Part shown: one piece after another, positions 52,541-62,331 of the stretch
Layout of the letters: each line of letters opens with the position of its first letter
Numbering within the stretch: the first letter of the stretch is position 1
DNA from: Burkholderia sp. Bp8963
GTDB taxonomy: Bacteria; Pseudomonadota; Gammaproteobacteria; Burkholderiales; Burkholderiaceae
Direction: 5' to 3'
Length of the DNA stretch: 64,000 nt
Assembly: GCF_003854275.1 (NCBI RefSeq)
Contig: NZ_QTQP01000037.1
Span: 1 to 64,000 of the forward strand
The notes under the pieces: model-generated
Seen by the model: only the letters and a program-made list of their open reading frames with translations
Told to the model about the DNA's origin: nothing
The model's database searches: none
Made by a program: the position numbers and the translations under genes

Positions 52541-53560
52541 TTACTGCGCGACGCGGATCACGACCTTCCCGAAGTGCTGCCCCGACTTCAGGTATTCATA
52601 CGCATCCGGCGCGTCGTCGAAGCCGAACACGCGATCGACGACCGGCTTGATCCGGCGCGCGTCGACGAGCCCGGCCACCGCGTCGAGCGTCGCGCGGCTG
52701 CCGACCATGATGCCCTGCAACCGCCGGATGCCGCCGATCAGCGACAGCAGGCCGAGTTCCGGCCCCGCGAAGCTGCTGAGCCCGCCGATCACCGACACGA
52801 CGCCGCCCATTTTGGTCGCGGCGATCGAGCGCGGCAGCGTGTCCCGCCCGCCGACCTCGACGACGATGTCCGCACCGGCGCCGCCGGTGAGCCGCAGTAC
52901 TTCGTGCTGCCATTCGGGTGTCGCACGGTAGTTGATCGTCGCGTCGGCGCCGAGCTGGCGCGCGCGTTCGAGCTTCGCGTCGCTCGACGACGTGATGATC
53001 GTGCGCAGGCCGGCCGCATGCGCGAGCTGCAGCGCGACGATCGACACGCCGCCCGTGCCGAGCAGCACGACGGTCGAGCCGGGCGCCGCGCCGCCGTCGC
53101 CGAACAGCGCGTTCCACGCGGTGATGCCCGCGCACGACAGCGTCGACGCTTCGTCGTAGTCGAGATGCGCGGGGATCGCGACGAGCGCGTTCTCGTCCGA
53201 CACGAAATACTCGGCGAGCACGCCGTCGAACTGCGCGCCGGGCGATCCTGACGCCTTCGCCGGCGTGGGCGGCCCGTCGATCCAGCGCGGGAAGTAGGTG
53301 TTGATCACGCGATCGCCAGGCTTGAAGCGCGTGACGTCGCGGCCGGTTTCGACGACTTCGCCCGCGCCGTCGGCGACCGGGATCAGCGGCGCGTCACCGA
53401 TGCCGATATAGTCGCCGCGCGCGAACATCAGGTCGCGAAAATTCAGCGATGCCGAATGGATTTTCAAGATGACGTCGTTCGGGCCGGCCGAAGGACGCGG
53501 CGCGTCGATGCGCTTCAATCCGGCGAGGCCTGCGCCGGGTTTCTGTTGCCATGCCTGCAT
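52541..53560 (-). CDS. Zinc-free medium-chain alcohol dehydrogenase/quinone oxidoreductase
   Basis: The 339-residue MDR protein has the GroES-like N-terminal domain and a Rossmann domain with VVLLGTGGVSIVALQLAHAAG. The catalytic-zinc cysteine of classical enzymes is replaced in SLNFRDLMFARG, as in quinone oxidoreductases and related NADPH enzymes. It probably reduces an enone or quinone or oxidises an alcohol. It is divergent from a LysR gene, which likely controls it. Confidence 0.88.
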   Translation of the reverse strand: MQAWQQKPGAGLAGLKRIDAPRPSAGPNDVILKIHSASLNFRDLMFARGDYIGIGDAPLIPVADGAGEVVETGRDVTRFKPGDRVINTYFPRWIDGPPTPAKASGSPGAQFDGVLAEYFVSDENALVAIPAHLDYDEASTLSCAGITAWNALFGDGGAAPGSTVVLLGTGGVSIVALQLAHAAGLRTIITSSSDAKLERARQLGADATINYRATPEWQHEVLRLTGGAGADIVVEVGGRDTLPRSIAATKMGGVVSVIGGLSSFAGPELGLLSLIGGIRRLQGIMVGSRATLDAVAGLVDARRIKPVVDRVFGFDDAPDAYEYLKSGQHFGKVVIRVAQ

Positions 53561-53679
53561 GTCGACTCCCGTTGGTGATGGATGGGCCTATGATAGTGTT
53601 GCTTGCGGGGACGCATTGGCGAGACTTCGGCCACTGAATGTCGCCATCGTGGAAACAAATCCATCAGAAGGGGAAGCAC

Positions 53680-54627
53680 ATGGACGATCGCCTGGGCGGC
53701 ATCGCCGAATTCGTCGAGGTCGTGGAAGCGGGCAGCTTCGCGGCGGCGGCGCTGCGGATCGGCGTGACGCGCTCGGCCGTCGCGAAGATCGTTGCGCGGC
53801 TCGAGCGGCGGCTCGGCGTGCGGCTGCTGCAGCGCACGACGCGCCATCTGAGCCTGACCGACGAAGGGCTGCTGTACCACGAGCAATGCCGCCGGCTGCT
53901 GGCCGAGCTAGGCGAGACCGAAGCCGCGCTCGACGCGGGCCGCCGCGAGCCGTCCGGGCGCCTGCGCATCAGCGCGCCGGTGCTGTTCGGCCGGCAGTGC
54001 GTCGCGCCGGTCATGCAGCGGCTGGTCGAGCGTCATCCGCTGCTCGAAGTCGAGATGTCGTTCAGCGATCGCATCGCGGATCTCGTCAACGACGGCTTCG
54101 ACATCGCGGTGCGCGTCGGTCCGCTCGCCGACACGACCGCGCTCGTCGGCCGCCAGCTCGGCGTGCAGATGATGGGCATCTGCGCGTCGCCCGCGTATCT
54201 GGCGCGGCACGGGCATCCGGCGGGGTTCGCGGATCTGGCGTCGCATATCGGCATCGCGTATGTGCGCGGCGGGCAGGTCGTGCCGTGGCGGCTCGTCGGC
54301 GCGGACGGCGACGCGTGCGAGTATCGGGCGAACGGGCGCTTGCGGCTCGACGATCTGCAGGCGATCGCGGACGCCGCCGCGGCCGGCGCGGGGCTCGCGT
54401 GGCTGCCGTGCTGGCTGATGGCGCCGTATCTGCGCGACGGCCGGCTCGCGCTCGTGATGGACAGCAACCGCGTGGGCGGCGCGGAGGTGTTCGCGGTGCG
54501 GCCAAAGTCACGGCACGTTCCGTCGAAGGTGCGGGTCGCGATCGACGCGCTCGTCGACGAGATTCCGCGCGTTTTGGCCAAGAGCGTGGCTGTCGAAAGC
54601 GAGGACGCAACGGCCACGCATGGCTGA
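53680..54627 (+). CDS. LysR-type regulator
   Basis: The 315-residue protein has the DNA-binding domain FVEVVEAGSFAAAALRIGVTRSAVAKIVARLE (split) and LLQRTTRHLSLTDEG. The effector domain has FSDRIADLVNDGFDIAVRVG, a pattern of the subgroup that typically represses or activates a divergent oxidoreductase gene. ATG 53680 follows AAGGGGA. The 119-base gap to the alcohol dehydrogenase contains their promoters; quinone or aldehyde stress would be a plausible signal. Confidence 0.9.
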   Translation: MDDRLGGIAEFVEVVEAGSFAAAALRIGVTRSAVAKIVARLERRLGVRLLQRTTRHLSLTDEGLLYHEQCRRLLAELGETEAALDAGRREPSGRLRISAPVLFGRQCVAPVMQRLVERHPLLEVEMSFSDRIADLVNDGFDIAVRVGPLADTTALVGRQLGVQMMGICASPAYLARHGHPAGFADLASHIGIAYVRGGQVVPWRLVGADGDACEYRANGRLRLDDLQAIADAAAAGAGLAWLPCWLMAPYLRDGRLALVMDSNRVGGAEVFAVRPKSRHVPSKVRVAIDALVDEIPRVLAKSVAVESEDATATHG

Positions 54628-55124
54628 CCGCGTGACGCTGCTCATTCACTCGATTTCACGATTGGAAAGACTTTTCATCCGTGACGGCGAGCGCATCGTA
54701 ATGGCGGTAAATCGCGTATCGGAAAAAAAATGACGAGTGCTGCAAAAATTGCAATAGAAAGCGTGCGTTCGTGAATCCTGGATGAAAAATTTTCCTGATC
54801 GGAACCGGTGCCGTCGCGCGATTCGCATTCGGTTTTGTTTCGCTGGATCGACCCAAGGCTGGGAATACCAGCCAGTCGCTCAATTGCTTGACACCCATTT
54901 GAAATTGTGTGTGCAATTCGTGTACGTCATTTGATAAGATGAGCCATCATTCTTCTGGTGGAATCCGGGCGCGCGCTGCGCGAACGCCGGATCGGGACAG
55001 TCGGGCACGAAGAGCGAGGCGAGGTCCGTAAGCAAGCGGCCGGACATCCGGAAACGCAGTACGGTGCGGCCGAAACCAGGCGCCTCCGTCTACACTTAGC
55101 GGTTTTTTTGGTCGGGGCTCGCCC
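54628..55124. other. Gene-free stretch upstream of rpfR
   Basis: The first part (54640-54940) is unusually AT-rich for this genome. TTGACA at 54888-54893 is the best -35 box; TGCAAT at 54912-54917 would be an 18-base-spaced -10. The second part (54950-55100) is GC-rich leader. No gene was seen. The composition change suggests regulatory DNA or a remnant of foreign DNA. Confidence 0.45.
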
Positions 55125-57131
55125 ATGGATGACGAAAACGATAGCGCGGTAATCGAGGCGCACTTCGGCACGCGCAGCCCATGTTGGCGTCTGGGCAGCG
55201 ACAGCAACGCGCTCGAGCTTGCCGCCGTCCGCGGCATGACCAACGTCAGCGTCGCGCTGAGCGCCGGGCAGGCCGCGCAGATTCGCGCGCTCACCGGCGT
55301 GACCTCCCACCTCGTGCTCGACCTCGCACTGTTCGGCGATCCGGTCCGCCTCCATCTCGTCGGCAAGAAACTCAACACGAACGACTGGGCCGGCACCGCG
55401 TCCGCGTATTCGGATACGGCGTCCGTCGCGGAAGATCTCGCGCACGGCCTCGCGTTTGCGGAGCAGGTTGTCTCCGAGGTCAATTCGCTCGTCGTGATCC
55501 TCGATCGCAACGGCATCGTGCAGCGCTTCAACCGGCTGTGCGAGGAAGTGACCGGCAAGCGCGAAGTCGACGTGATCGGGCGCAGCGCGTTCGAGCTGTT
55601 CATGAGCGTGGACGAGGGCGCGCAATCGCGCAGCAACATCACCGGCTTCTTCGCGAGCAACAAGCCATTCTCGGTCGAGCGCTACATCAACACGGTGAAC
55701 GGCCCGCGTCTGTTCGAGTTCCGAAACAAGTTCGTGCAGAGCGGCAGCGGTGTCGACGAGCAGTTCCTGATCTGCTCGGGCATCGACATCACCGAGGAGC
55801 GCAACGCGCAGCGGCGGCTCACCGAGCTCGCGAACACCGACGTGCTCACGGGGCTGCCGAACCGCCACGCGATCAGCGAGCAGATCAAGGCGGTGCTCGC
55901 CGCCGGCGGCGGCGGCGACACGCTCCGCCAGGTTGGCATCCTGTTCCTCGACCTCGACAACTTCAAGCGCGTCAACGACCACTACGGACACGTCGTCGGC
56001 GATCGGCTGCTGCAGGACGTGTCGGCGATCATCAACGGCTGCCTGCCGGCCGGCGCGACGCTCGCGCGGCTCGGCGGCGACGAGTTCCTCGTGCTGTTCG
56101 AGCACGGTTCGCGTCCGATGCTCGAAGCGACCGCGCAGGTCATTCTCGACCGGCTGCGCACGCCGATCCATCTCGGGCTGATGGAGGTCTACACGAGCTG
56201 CTCGATCGGCATCGCGATGTATCCGCAGCACGGCACCACGCTCGAAACGCTGATCCGCAGTGCGGATACCGCGATGTACGTCGCGAAGGAAGCCGGCAAG
56301 CACACGTATCGCGTGTTCACGCTGGAGATGAACCAGAAGGTCGCGAAGTACATGTGGCTCGACACGAACCTGCGCAAGTCGCTGGAAGACGAGCAGTTCG
56401 TGCTGCATTACCAGCCGGTCGTCGACATGGCGACAGGCGACGTGCGCGGCGTCGAGGCGCTGGTGCGCTGGCAGTCGCCGGATCGCGGGCTCGTCGCGCC
56501 GACGGAATTCATCGAGTTCGCCGAGGAATCGGGGCTGATCGCGCCGCTCGGCCGCTGGGTGATGCGCACGGCAGCCGCGCAGGCGGCCGCATGGAAGGCA
56601 AAGGGGCTCGCGACGCGCATCGCGGTGAACGTGTCGGCGCGCCAGCTTCAGGACATGAACATCGTGCACCAGTTCGCGACGATACTCGACGACGTGGGCC
56701 TGAAGCCGGGCCTGATCGACATCGAGCTCACCGAGAGCTGCTTCATCGAGGACGAGGACGCGGCGCTCGGCCTGATGAAGCAGTTCCGCCAGCTCGGCGC
56801 GGAGATTCATCTCGACGATTTCGGCACCGGCTATTCGTCGCTGTCGCAGCTGTCGCGGCTGCCGCTCGACGCGATCAAGCTCGACCGCAGCTTCATCACC
56901 GGGATCGATCGCAATCCGCGCTCGCAGGCGCTCGTGCGTTCCGTGGTGTCGCTCGCGCGCGCACTGAATTTCTCGGTGGTCGCCGAAGGTGTCGAGACGT
57001 ACGCGGAGGCCGAGTTTCTCAAGCAGATCGACGTCGAGCAGGCGCAGGGCTATTACTACGCGCGCCCGATGGCCGCGCACGCGTTCGAGGCGTGGCTCGC
57101 GGAAAAGAGAAAGTTCAGGCTCATCGCCTGA
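55125..57131 (+). CDS. rpfR: BDSF receptor/c-di-GMP enzyme RpfR (PAS-GGDEF-EAL)
   Basis: RpfR binds the diffusible fatty acid BDSF and then lowers cyclic di-GMP. The 668-residue protein has an N-terminal region of about 100 residues (the FI domain that contacts RpfF), a PAS domain (about 110-225, EVNSLVVILDRNG), a GGDEF domain with an intact GGDEF motif at 317-321, and an EAL domain with EALVRW at 444-449, DDFGTGYSS and EGVET. No I-site RxxD is seen before GGDEF. No membrane segment is present, so it is cytosolic. The start ATG 55125 has a weak ribosome site. It converges on rpfF, as in B. cenocepacia. Confidence 0.93.
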   Translation: MDDENDSAVIEAHFGTRSPCWRLGSDSNALELAAVRGMTNVSVALSAGQAAQIRALTGVTSHLVLDLALFGDPVRLHLVGKKLNTNDWAGTASAYSDTASVAEDLAHGLAFAEQVVSEVNSLVVILDRNGIVQRFNRLCEEVTGKREVDVIGRSAFELFMSVDEGAQSRSNITGFFASNKPFSVERYINTVNGPRLFEFRNKFVQSGSGVDEQFLICSGIDITEERNAQRRLTELANTDVLTGLPNRHAISEQIKAVLAAGGGGDTLRQVGILFLDLDNFKRVNDHYGHVVGDRLLQDVSAIINGCLPAGATLARLGGDEFLVLFEHGSRPMLEATAQVILDRLRTPIHLGLMEVYTSCSIGIAMYPQHGTTLETLIRSADTAMYVAKEAGKHTYRVFTLEMNQKVAKYMWLDTNLRKSLEDEQFVLHYQPVVDMATGDVRGVEALVRWQSPDRGLVAPTEFIEFAEESGLIAPLGRWVMRTAAAQAAAWKAKGLATRIAVNVSARQLQDMNIVHQFATILDDVGLKPGLIDIELTESCFIEDEDAALGLMKQFRQLGAEIHLDDFGTGYSSLSQLSRLPLDAIKLDRSFITGIDRNPRSQALVRSVVSLARALNFSVVAEGVETYAEAEFLKQIDVEQAQGYYYARPMAAHAFEAWLAEKRKFRLIA

Positions 57132-57137
57132 ACTTTC
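57109..57137 (+). terminator. Hairpin overlapping the rpfR stop
   Basis: GAAAGTTCAGGC (57109-57120) and GCCTGAACTTTC (57126-57137) make a perfect 12-bp stem with a five-base loop; the stop codon TGA lies inside the second arm. It is likely a terminator or an end-protecting structure between the converging rpfR and rpfF genes. Confidence 0.65.
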
Positions 57138-57228
57138 CGGTCATGCGGTGCCGTCAAACGGCGACGGCCGGCATCGAGTCACCATCAGGCCGCCGGCACG
57201 TCGCCGTCGCGTCACCCGCATGTCACCA

Positions 57229-58095
57229 TCACGTCACCGTTCTCAGCTTCGACACGCGACGGTTCTGCAGCATCACGAGGCGTTCCATGAACGCGAGATC
57301 CTTCGGCTCGATCGTGAACGCCGCGCGCACCCAATCCTCGGTGATGTCCATCAGCTCGGCGCGCGACAGCGGGAACACGCGCTGACGCGCACGCAGCATC
57401 GCGCGCACGCCGTTCAGCTTCGGCCGCAGCACGTCGATGAACGTGCGCGTCGCGAGATACGCGTCGCCGGGCTCGAACGTCTCGTCGACGAGCCCGTGGT
57501 CCGCATACCACTCGGCGACGTGCGGCTCGCCGCTCGCGATCAGGTCCTCCGCGACGCGCCGGTGCGCCTTGCGCGCGACGAGCGAATAGCCGCCCATTCC
57601 CGGGAACAGGTTGAACGCGATCTCGGGGAAGCCGAGCTTCACGCCTTTCTGCGCGAGCACGTAGTGATGCGCGAGCGCGGCCTCGAAGCCACCGCCGAGC
57701 GCGCTGCCCTCGACCATCGCGATCGAGATCGCGCCGGTGCCGAAGCCCGTGTAGATCTCGTAGACGCCGTCGATGCACGAGCGCGCGTAGGCCATCAGCT
57801 GATCGCGCCTGCCGCTGCGGATCGCGTCGACGAAGAAGCTCAGGTCGCCGCCGACGTTGAACAGCTCGGGAACCAGCGAGCCCGTCACCCAGAAGTCGAA
57901 CGTCAGCCCCGAATCGCGGGCGACACGCGCGAGATGGATGATATCGGTGACGAGCTGCTGATTGAAGCACGGCCTCGGTTCGGAGCGAAGCATCATCCAC
58001 ATGACGTTGCGGCCTTCTTCATAGAACGCCTGCAGTTGCGTCAGTTCGCCGGCTTCGTAAAACGGCCGGCATGCAGGGTGTGATTGGAGTTGCAT
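57229..58095 (-). CDS. rpfF: BDSF synthase RpfF (enoyl-CoA hydratase family)
   Basis: RpfF makes cis-2-dodecenoic acid (BDSF), a quorum signal, by dehydrating 3-hydroxyacyl-ACP and cleaving the thioester. The 288-residue crotonase-fold protein has the two catalytic glutamates Glu138 (LGGGFEAAL) and Glu158 (LGFPEIAF). They have the same 20-residue spacing as Glu141/Glu161 in Xanthomonas RpfF. CSVL-type oxyanion residues are replaced by GSALGGG as in this family. GAGGAC precedes ATG 58095. Its product is sensed by RpfR encoded opposite. Confidence 0.94.
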   Translation of the reverse strand: MQLQSHPACRPFYEAGELTQLQAFYEEGRNVMWMMLRSEPRPCFNQQLVTDIIHLARVARDSGLTFDFWVTGSLVPELFNVGGDLSFFVDAIRSGRRDQLMAYARSCIDGVYEIYTGFGTGAISIAMVEGSALGGGFEAALAHHYVLAQKGVKLGFPEIAFNLFPGMGGYSLVARKAHRRVAEDLIASGEPHVAEWYADHGLVDETFEPGDAYLATRTFIDVLRPKLNGVRAMLRARQRVFPLSRAELMDITEDWVRAAFTIEPKDLAFMERLVMLQNRRVSKLRTVT

Positions 58096-58997
58096 GGATG
58101 GGTCCTCGGTGAAAGTGGTTTGCGTTGGTCAAACCGACGCGTACCTGATCCATGCGAATGCAAAACGGCCGCATGGCCCCGGGTCGCGCGGCATTGCCAT
58201 TGTTGCGCGCACCCACTCGGCGGATGTGCGGATTGGATTGCCTGATTGCGCGGTCGACGTGCGCGTGGCGGCGGGAATTTATGGTGTGTGAGGTCGAACC
58301 GGAGGCAGAAATCCGGCCAATACGGAAAGCCGGTTTCTTTGCGGATTTCGCGATGAATGTCGGGAATCGCAGCAAAGCAAACGTTTCGTCGGACGAAATG
58401 ACGAAGAGGCGTAATCCCCCTTGCAGAGTGGGGTTTGGCTGCGCAGGTCAACACGCAATGCCGGTATTTCACATCGGTATTTTTTTGCTCGATCGGTAAT
58501 GGCGGCGACGTGGTGCGATCGGCGTTCCGACGTAATTCGGCTGCGCCGCGTTAGCGTGAGCATGCAATTGGCGGGGTAATGCCGCATTCGGTATCGGCAA
58601 TCACAAACGTGAATTGGCAATGCGCGATGCCCCCGCGTATCCTGCAGGCGCATTGAAAGGGCTGCATTGATTCCGTTGGCCCGGTGGTTCTCGTGTCCCG
58701 GAGCAGGGTATTCACCGGTCGCCGCCCATTTCCGGCAGAATTTTTCGGCGCTAGAATCGCGCGCCCGAAGCGTGCCGGATACGCGCCCGATTTACGCCCG
58801 ATCTTTGCCGCGCCCGGCCGTCCTCCTCCCGGCTCGTGTGCGGGAAACCTTGCCAGGTTCGGCCCGTATCGGCCAACATTCGCTTCCGGCGCGACTGCGA
58901 ATGCGACCGCAGCCGGCCACACACAGACAGAAGATGCCCGTTCGCACCCGGCGGCCGACTGGATCGGCGCCCGCGACCGGCATGGAGGAGAACACGC
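58096..58997. other. Long gene-free stretch upstream of rpfF and the two-component genes
   Basis: About 900 bases without a convincing gene. Near rpfF is a perfect inverted repeat (58117-58135). The middle (58240-58640) is less GC-rich and contains many short A/T runs. The right part becomes GC-rich and ends with the GGAGGAG ribosome site of the response regulator gene. A small RNA or small protein could be hidden here, but nothing specific can be supported. Confidence 0.45.
58117..58135. promoter_or_regulatory. Inverted repeat GGTTTG-N7-CAAACC upstream of rpfF
   Basis: A perfect 6-bp inverted repeat with a seven-base spacer begins 22 bases before the rpfF start. The position suits an operator that controls BDSF synthesis. 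The binding protein is unknown. Confidence 0.45.
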
Positions 58998-59720
58998 ATG
59001 TCAGAAAAACACCGAATCCTGGTACTGGACGACGATCCGGAAGTGCGCGCCTGGCTGAAGGGCGTGCTGGAAGAGGCCGGCTTCGACGTGTCGGCGGCCG
59101 ACAGCGCCGCGCAGATGCAGCAGCAATTGGCGGCCGCGCCACACGTGCTCGTCATTCTCGACCTGAAGCTGCGCGGCGAGGACGGCATGACGGTCGCGCG
59201 CGAGCTGCGGCGGCGCTCCGACGTGTCGATCATCATGATCAGCGGCCTCGGCGACGAGACGGACCGCGTGCTCGGCCTCGAGACCGCGGCCGACGATTTC
59301 GTCACGAAGCCGTTCTCGGGGCGCGAGCTGATCGCGCGCGTGCGCGCGCAACTGCGGCGCACGACCGAGCTGTCGATGCCGCGGCCCGCCTCGACCTGCG
59401 CCGGCCCGCGCTTCTGCTTCGACGGCTGGACGATGGATCTGTCCGCACGCACGCTGACCCGCGACGGCGGCCCGTGCGCGCTGACGCAGGGCGAGTTCGA
59501 ACTGCTCGCCGCGATGGTGCAGCAGCCGTCGCGCGTGTGGTCGCGCGACCAGTTGCTCGAGCACACGCGCGGCTTCGGCATCCACGTCTACGACCGCACG
59601 ATCGACGTGCTGATCCTGCGGTTGCGCCGCAAGATCGAACCGAACCCCGAGCAGCCGACCTACATCCGCACCCAGCGCGGCGTCGGCTACGTGTTCGCAG
59701 TGCCCGTCGTGCGCGTGTGA
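58998..59720 (+). CDS. OmpR-family response regulator (TorR-like)
   Basis: The 240-residue protein has a receiver domain with the acidic pair DDD near residue 11, phospho-acceptor aspartate in VILDLKL (near 55) and the conserved KPF lysine near 103. It is followed by a winged-helix DNA-binding domain (LTQGEFELLAAMVQQPSRVWSR, split, and GVGYVFAVPV). GGAGGAGAA precedes the ATG. It is four bases ahead of the sensor kinase gene and must be its partner. Confidence 0.92.
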   Translation: MSEKHRILVLDDDPEVRAWLKGVLEEAGFDVSAADSAAQMQQQLAAAPHVLVILDLKLRGEDGMTVARELRRRSDVSIIMISGLGDETDRVLGLETAADDFVTKPFSGRELIARVRAQLRRTTELSMPRPASTCAGPRFCFDGWTMDLSARTLTRDGGPCALTQGEFELLAAMVQQPSRVWSRDQLLEHTRGFGIHVYDRTIDVLILRLRRKIEPNPEQPTYIRTQRGVGYVFAVPVVRV

Positions 59721-59724
59721 TGCG

Positions 59725-62331
59725 ATGCGCACGACGTTCAAACTGCTGCCGCCCTGGAGTGTCCGGGCCAAGCTGATCGCGACGTTCCTGCTGCTGTTCG
59801 GCATCACGCTCGCGGTCGTTGTGGTCGGCGTGCTCGGCATGCGCGCGAACCAGAATGCGCTCGACGAATACGAGGCGAACGTGGTGCCGGAGATCGCCCG
59901 CGCGCTCGAGCTGTCGGACAAGGTCGCGCAGCTCGCCGCGGTCGCGCCGAGCATGATGCTGACCGATTCGCCGGACCTGCTGCACAGCGATACCGACCTG
60001 CTGCGCGGGCTGCTCGGCGACATCCGGCGCCTGTCGCCCGGCTTCGGCAAGCTGGCCGGGCCCGCCACGAAGGGCGGCGAGCAGCTCGCGGTGATCGACG
60101 ATCTCGACGCGGTCGACCAGGATCTCGCGCGGCTGCTGATCGTGTCGGGCCGGCAGCGGCAGCTGAAGGAAGAGCTGGGCGAGCTGCGCGTGGCGAACGA
60201 CCGCATCGGCGGCGATATCGCCCGCGAGAAGGGCCTGCTCGCGCAGCAGGCGCCGACGCTGCTCGAGATCTGGGCACGCACGGCCGGCGCGTTGCAGGCG
60301 GCCAACGCGGCTGAGCTCGGCAGCGCGGAAAGCGACAACGAGGCGCTGTGGCTGCGCGCGCGCGAACGCGGCGAGGACCGCCGCCAGCCGGTGCTCGCCG
60401 CCGCGCTCGAGCGGCTCGACGGCGGCGCGCGCAGCGTGTTCGCGGTGCGCCGCGAGTTCCTGTCGAGCGAAGCGCAGACGGGCTATCTCGTCACGCTGCT
60501 GCGCGGTCACGCGGACCACCTGAGCGGCAAGTCCGCGCGCTATGTCGAGCGCCTGCGGCAGATCGCCAGCGAGCGCAGCGACAAGGTGCGCAAGGTCGCG
60601 GTCTCCAGCCAGTCGGGCCTGCTGCTGCTGGCCATCGCGGGGGTGGCGGTCGCGCTGCTCGGCGTCGCGTACGCGAGCCGCATCCTGCAGAAGCTGCAGG
60701 CGATGACGCGCGTAATGGCGCGCCTGGCGAACGGGATCACGTCGGACCGGATGCCGTCGACGCACCGGCCGGACGAAATCGGCGAGCTCGCGCGCGCGTT
60801 CGAGGTGTTCCGCACGAACCTGCTCGAGAAGGAGCAGCTGACCCAGGGCCTCGAGTTGCAGCGCCGCCTGCAGGAATCCGTGCTCAATTCGATGAACGAC
60901 GGCGTGTCCGTCCACGATACGCACGGCAGGCTGATCGAGTGGAATCCGACCTTCGCGACGCTGCTTGACATCGACGCCGCGACGCTGCAGGCAGGCCTGC
61001 CGCTCGCGGCACTGCGGCACGCGGTGAGCCCGCGCGCGCGCTGGCGCCAGGTGTCGCGCGAGACCGCGACCCGCACGTCGGACGGCGCGCGCATTGCCGC
61101 GTCGGCCGAACTGCACCTCGGCGACCGGCGGATCCTCGAATTCCACTGCCAGCCGCTGCCGGACGGCGGCTGGGTCGCGGTCTGCCGCGACCTGACGAGC
61201 CGGCGCGCGGTCGAGGCCGAGTTGCGCCAGGCGCAGAAGATGGACGTGCTCGGCCAGCTGACGGGCGGCGTCGCGCACGATTTCAACAACTTCCTCGTCG
61301 CGATCCTCGGCAACCTCGAGCTGCTGCTGCCGCGGCTCGACGGGCAGCACGACGCGCAGACAATGGCCGAGCGGGCGCGCCGCGCGGCCGAGCGCGCGTC
61401 GCGGCTCACGCGGCGGCTGCTCGCGTTCGCGCGGCGCCAGCCGCTGCAGGCCGAACGCGTGTCGGTGCGGGCGATGCTCGCGGAGATGCTCGACCTCGTC
61501 GAATATTCGGCGGGGCAGCGGGTGACGGTCGTGCTGGAGCCGGCTGCCGACACGCTGTGGGTGAACGTCGATCGCGGCCAGCTCGAGAACGCGATCCTCA
61601 ACCTGACGCTCAACAGCGCCGCGGCGATGCCGGAAGGCGGCACGCTTACGCTGGCCGCGCGCCGCGAACCGGCGCCGGGCGGCGCGGCTGCGGCGCCTGC
61701 GGTCGTGCTGAGCGTGACCGATACCGGCTGCGGGATCGCGCCGATGCTGCTCGACAAGGTGATCGAGCCGTTCTTCACGACCAAGGCCGCCGGCGAGGGC
61801 AGCGGGCTCGGGCTCAGCAGCGTGTATGGGTTCGTGCGCCAGAGCGGCGGCGACCTGCGGATCCGCAGCGACGTCGGCCACGGCACCTGCGTCGAGTTGT
61901 GGCTGCCCGATAGCGGGCCTGCCGTCAGCGCGCCGCCCGAGCGCAGCGGCGTGCCGGCCCGGCCCGTGGCCGGCACGGCCGGCGCGCGCGTGCTCGTGGT
62001 GGACGACGATCCCGAGGTGCGCGATACGGCGCTCAGCCAGTTCGCGGCGCTCGGCGCGCAGGCCGACGCGGTGCCGGACGGCGACGCGGCGCTCGCCTGG
62101 CTGGCCGAGCACGGCCCCGTCACGCTCGTGCTGTCGGACATCTCGCTTGGCGCGGGCGGCAGCGGCATCGCGTTCGCGGCGCGGCTCGCCGAACGCTGGC
62201 CCGCACAGCGCGTCGCGCTGACGTCGGGCCTGCCACCCGAAGTCCACCAGGCGCATCCCGACTGGCGCGCGGACCTGCCGTTCGTGCCGAAGCCGTTCGA
62301 TCTGGCGGCGCTGGCCGCGCTCCTCGGCTAG
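59725..62331 (+). CDS. Hybrid sensor histidine kinase (TorS-like)
   Basis: The 868-residue inner-membrane protein has one helix near residues 13-38 and another near 298-316 enclosing a helical periplasmic sensor, then HAMP and PAS regions. Next come the phospho-acceptor histidine His518 in GGVAHDFNN, an ATPase domain (NLTLNSAAAMPEGG, DTGCGI, GSGLGLSSVYG) and a C-terminal receiver with VVDDDPEV and VLSDISLG. The helical sensor is typical of kinases that work with a periplasmic binding protein, as TorS with TorT. A binding-protein gene follows 207 bases downstream, but of the sugar type. Confidence 0.9.
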   Translation: MRTTFKLLPPWSVRAKLIATFLLLFGITLAVVVVGVLGMRANQNALDEYEANVVPEIARALELSDKVAQLAAVAPSMMLTDSPDLLHSDTDLLRGLLGDIRRLSPGFGKLAGPATKGGEQLAVIDDLDAVDQDLARLLIVSGRQRQLKEELGELRVANDRIGGDIAREKGLLAQQAPTLLEIWARTAGALQAANAAELGSAESDNEALWLRARERGEDRRQPVLAAALERLDGGARSVFAVRREFLSSEAQTGYLVTLLRGHADHLSGKSARYVERLRQIASERSDKVRKVAVSSQSGLLLLAIAGVAVALLGVAYASRILQKLQAMTRVMARLANGITSDRMPSTHRPDEIGELARAFEVFRTNLLEKEQLTQGLELQRRLQESVLNSMNDGVSVHDTHGRLIEWNPTFATLLDIDAATLQAGLPLAALRHAVSPRARWRQVSRETATRTSDGARIAASAELHLGDRRILEFHCQPLPDGGWVAVCRDLTSRRAVEAELRQAQKMDVLGQLTGGVAHDFNNFLVAILGNLELLLPRLDGQHDAQTMAERARRAAERASRLTRRLLAFARRQPLQAERVSVRAMLAEMLDLVEYSAGQRVTVVLEPAADTLWVNVDRGQLENAILNLTLNSAAAMPEGGTLTLAARREPAPGGAAAAPAVVLSVTDTGCGIAPMLLDKVIEPFFTTKAAGEGSGLGLSSVYGFVRQSGGDLRIRSDVGHGTCVELWLPDSGPAVSAPPERSGVPARPVAGTAGARVLVVDDDPEVRDTALSQFAALGAQADAVPDGDAALAWLAEHGPVTLVLSDISLGAGGSGIAFAARLAERWPAQRVALTSGLPPEVHQAHPDWRADLPFVPKPFDLAALAALLG

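Noticed and set aside
58551..58922. A 123-codon minus-strand frame in the gap after rpfF
   Set aside because: No ribosome site, no domain, and the translation looks random; reported only as gene-free DNA.
59302..62256. A 984-codon minus-strand open frame opposite the hybrid kinase
   Set aside because: Composition is that of an antisense shadow (Arg, His, Ala, Gln); the plus-strand kinase has all expected domains.
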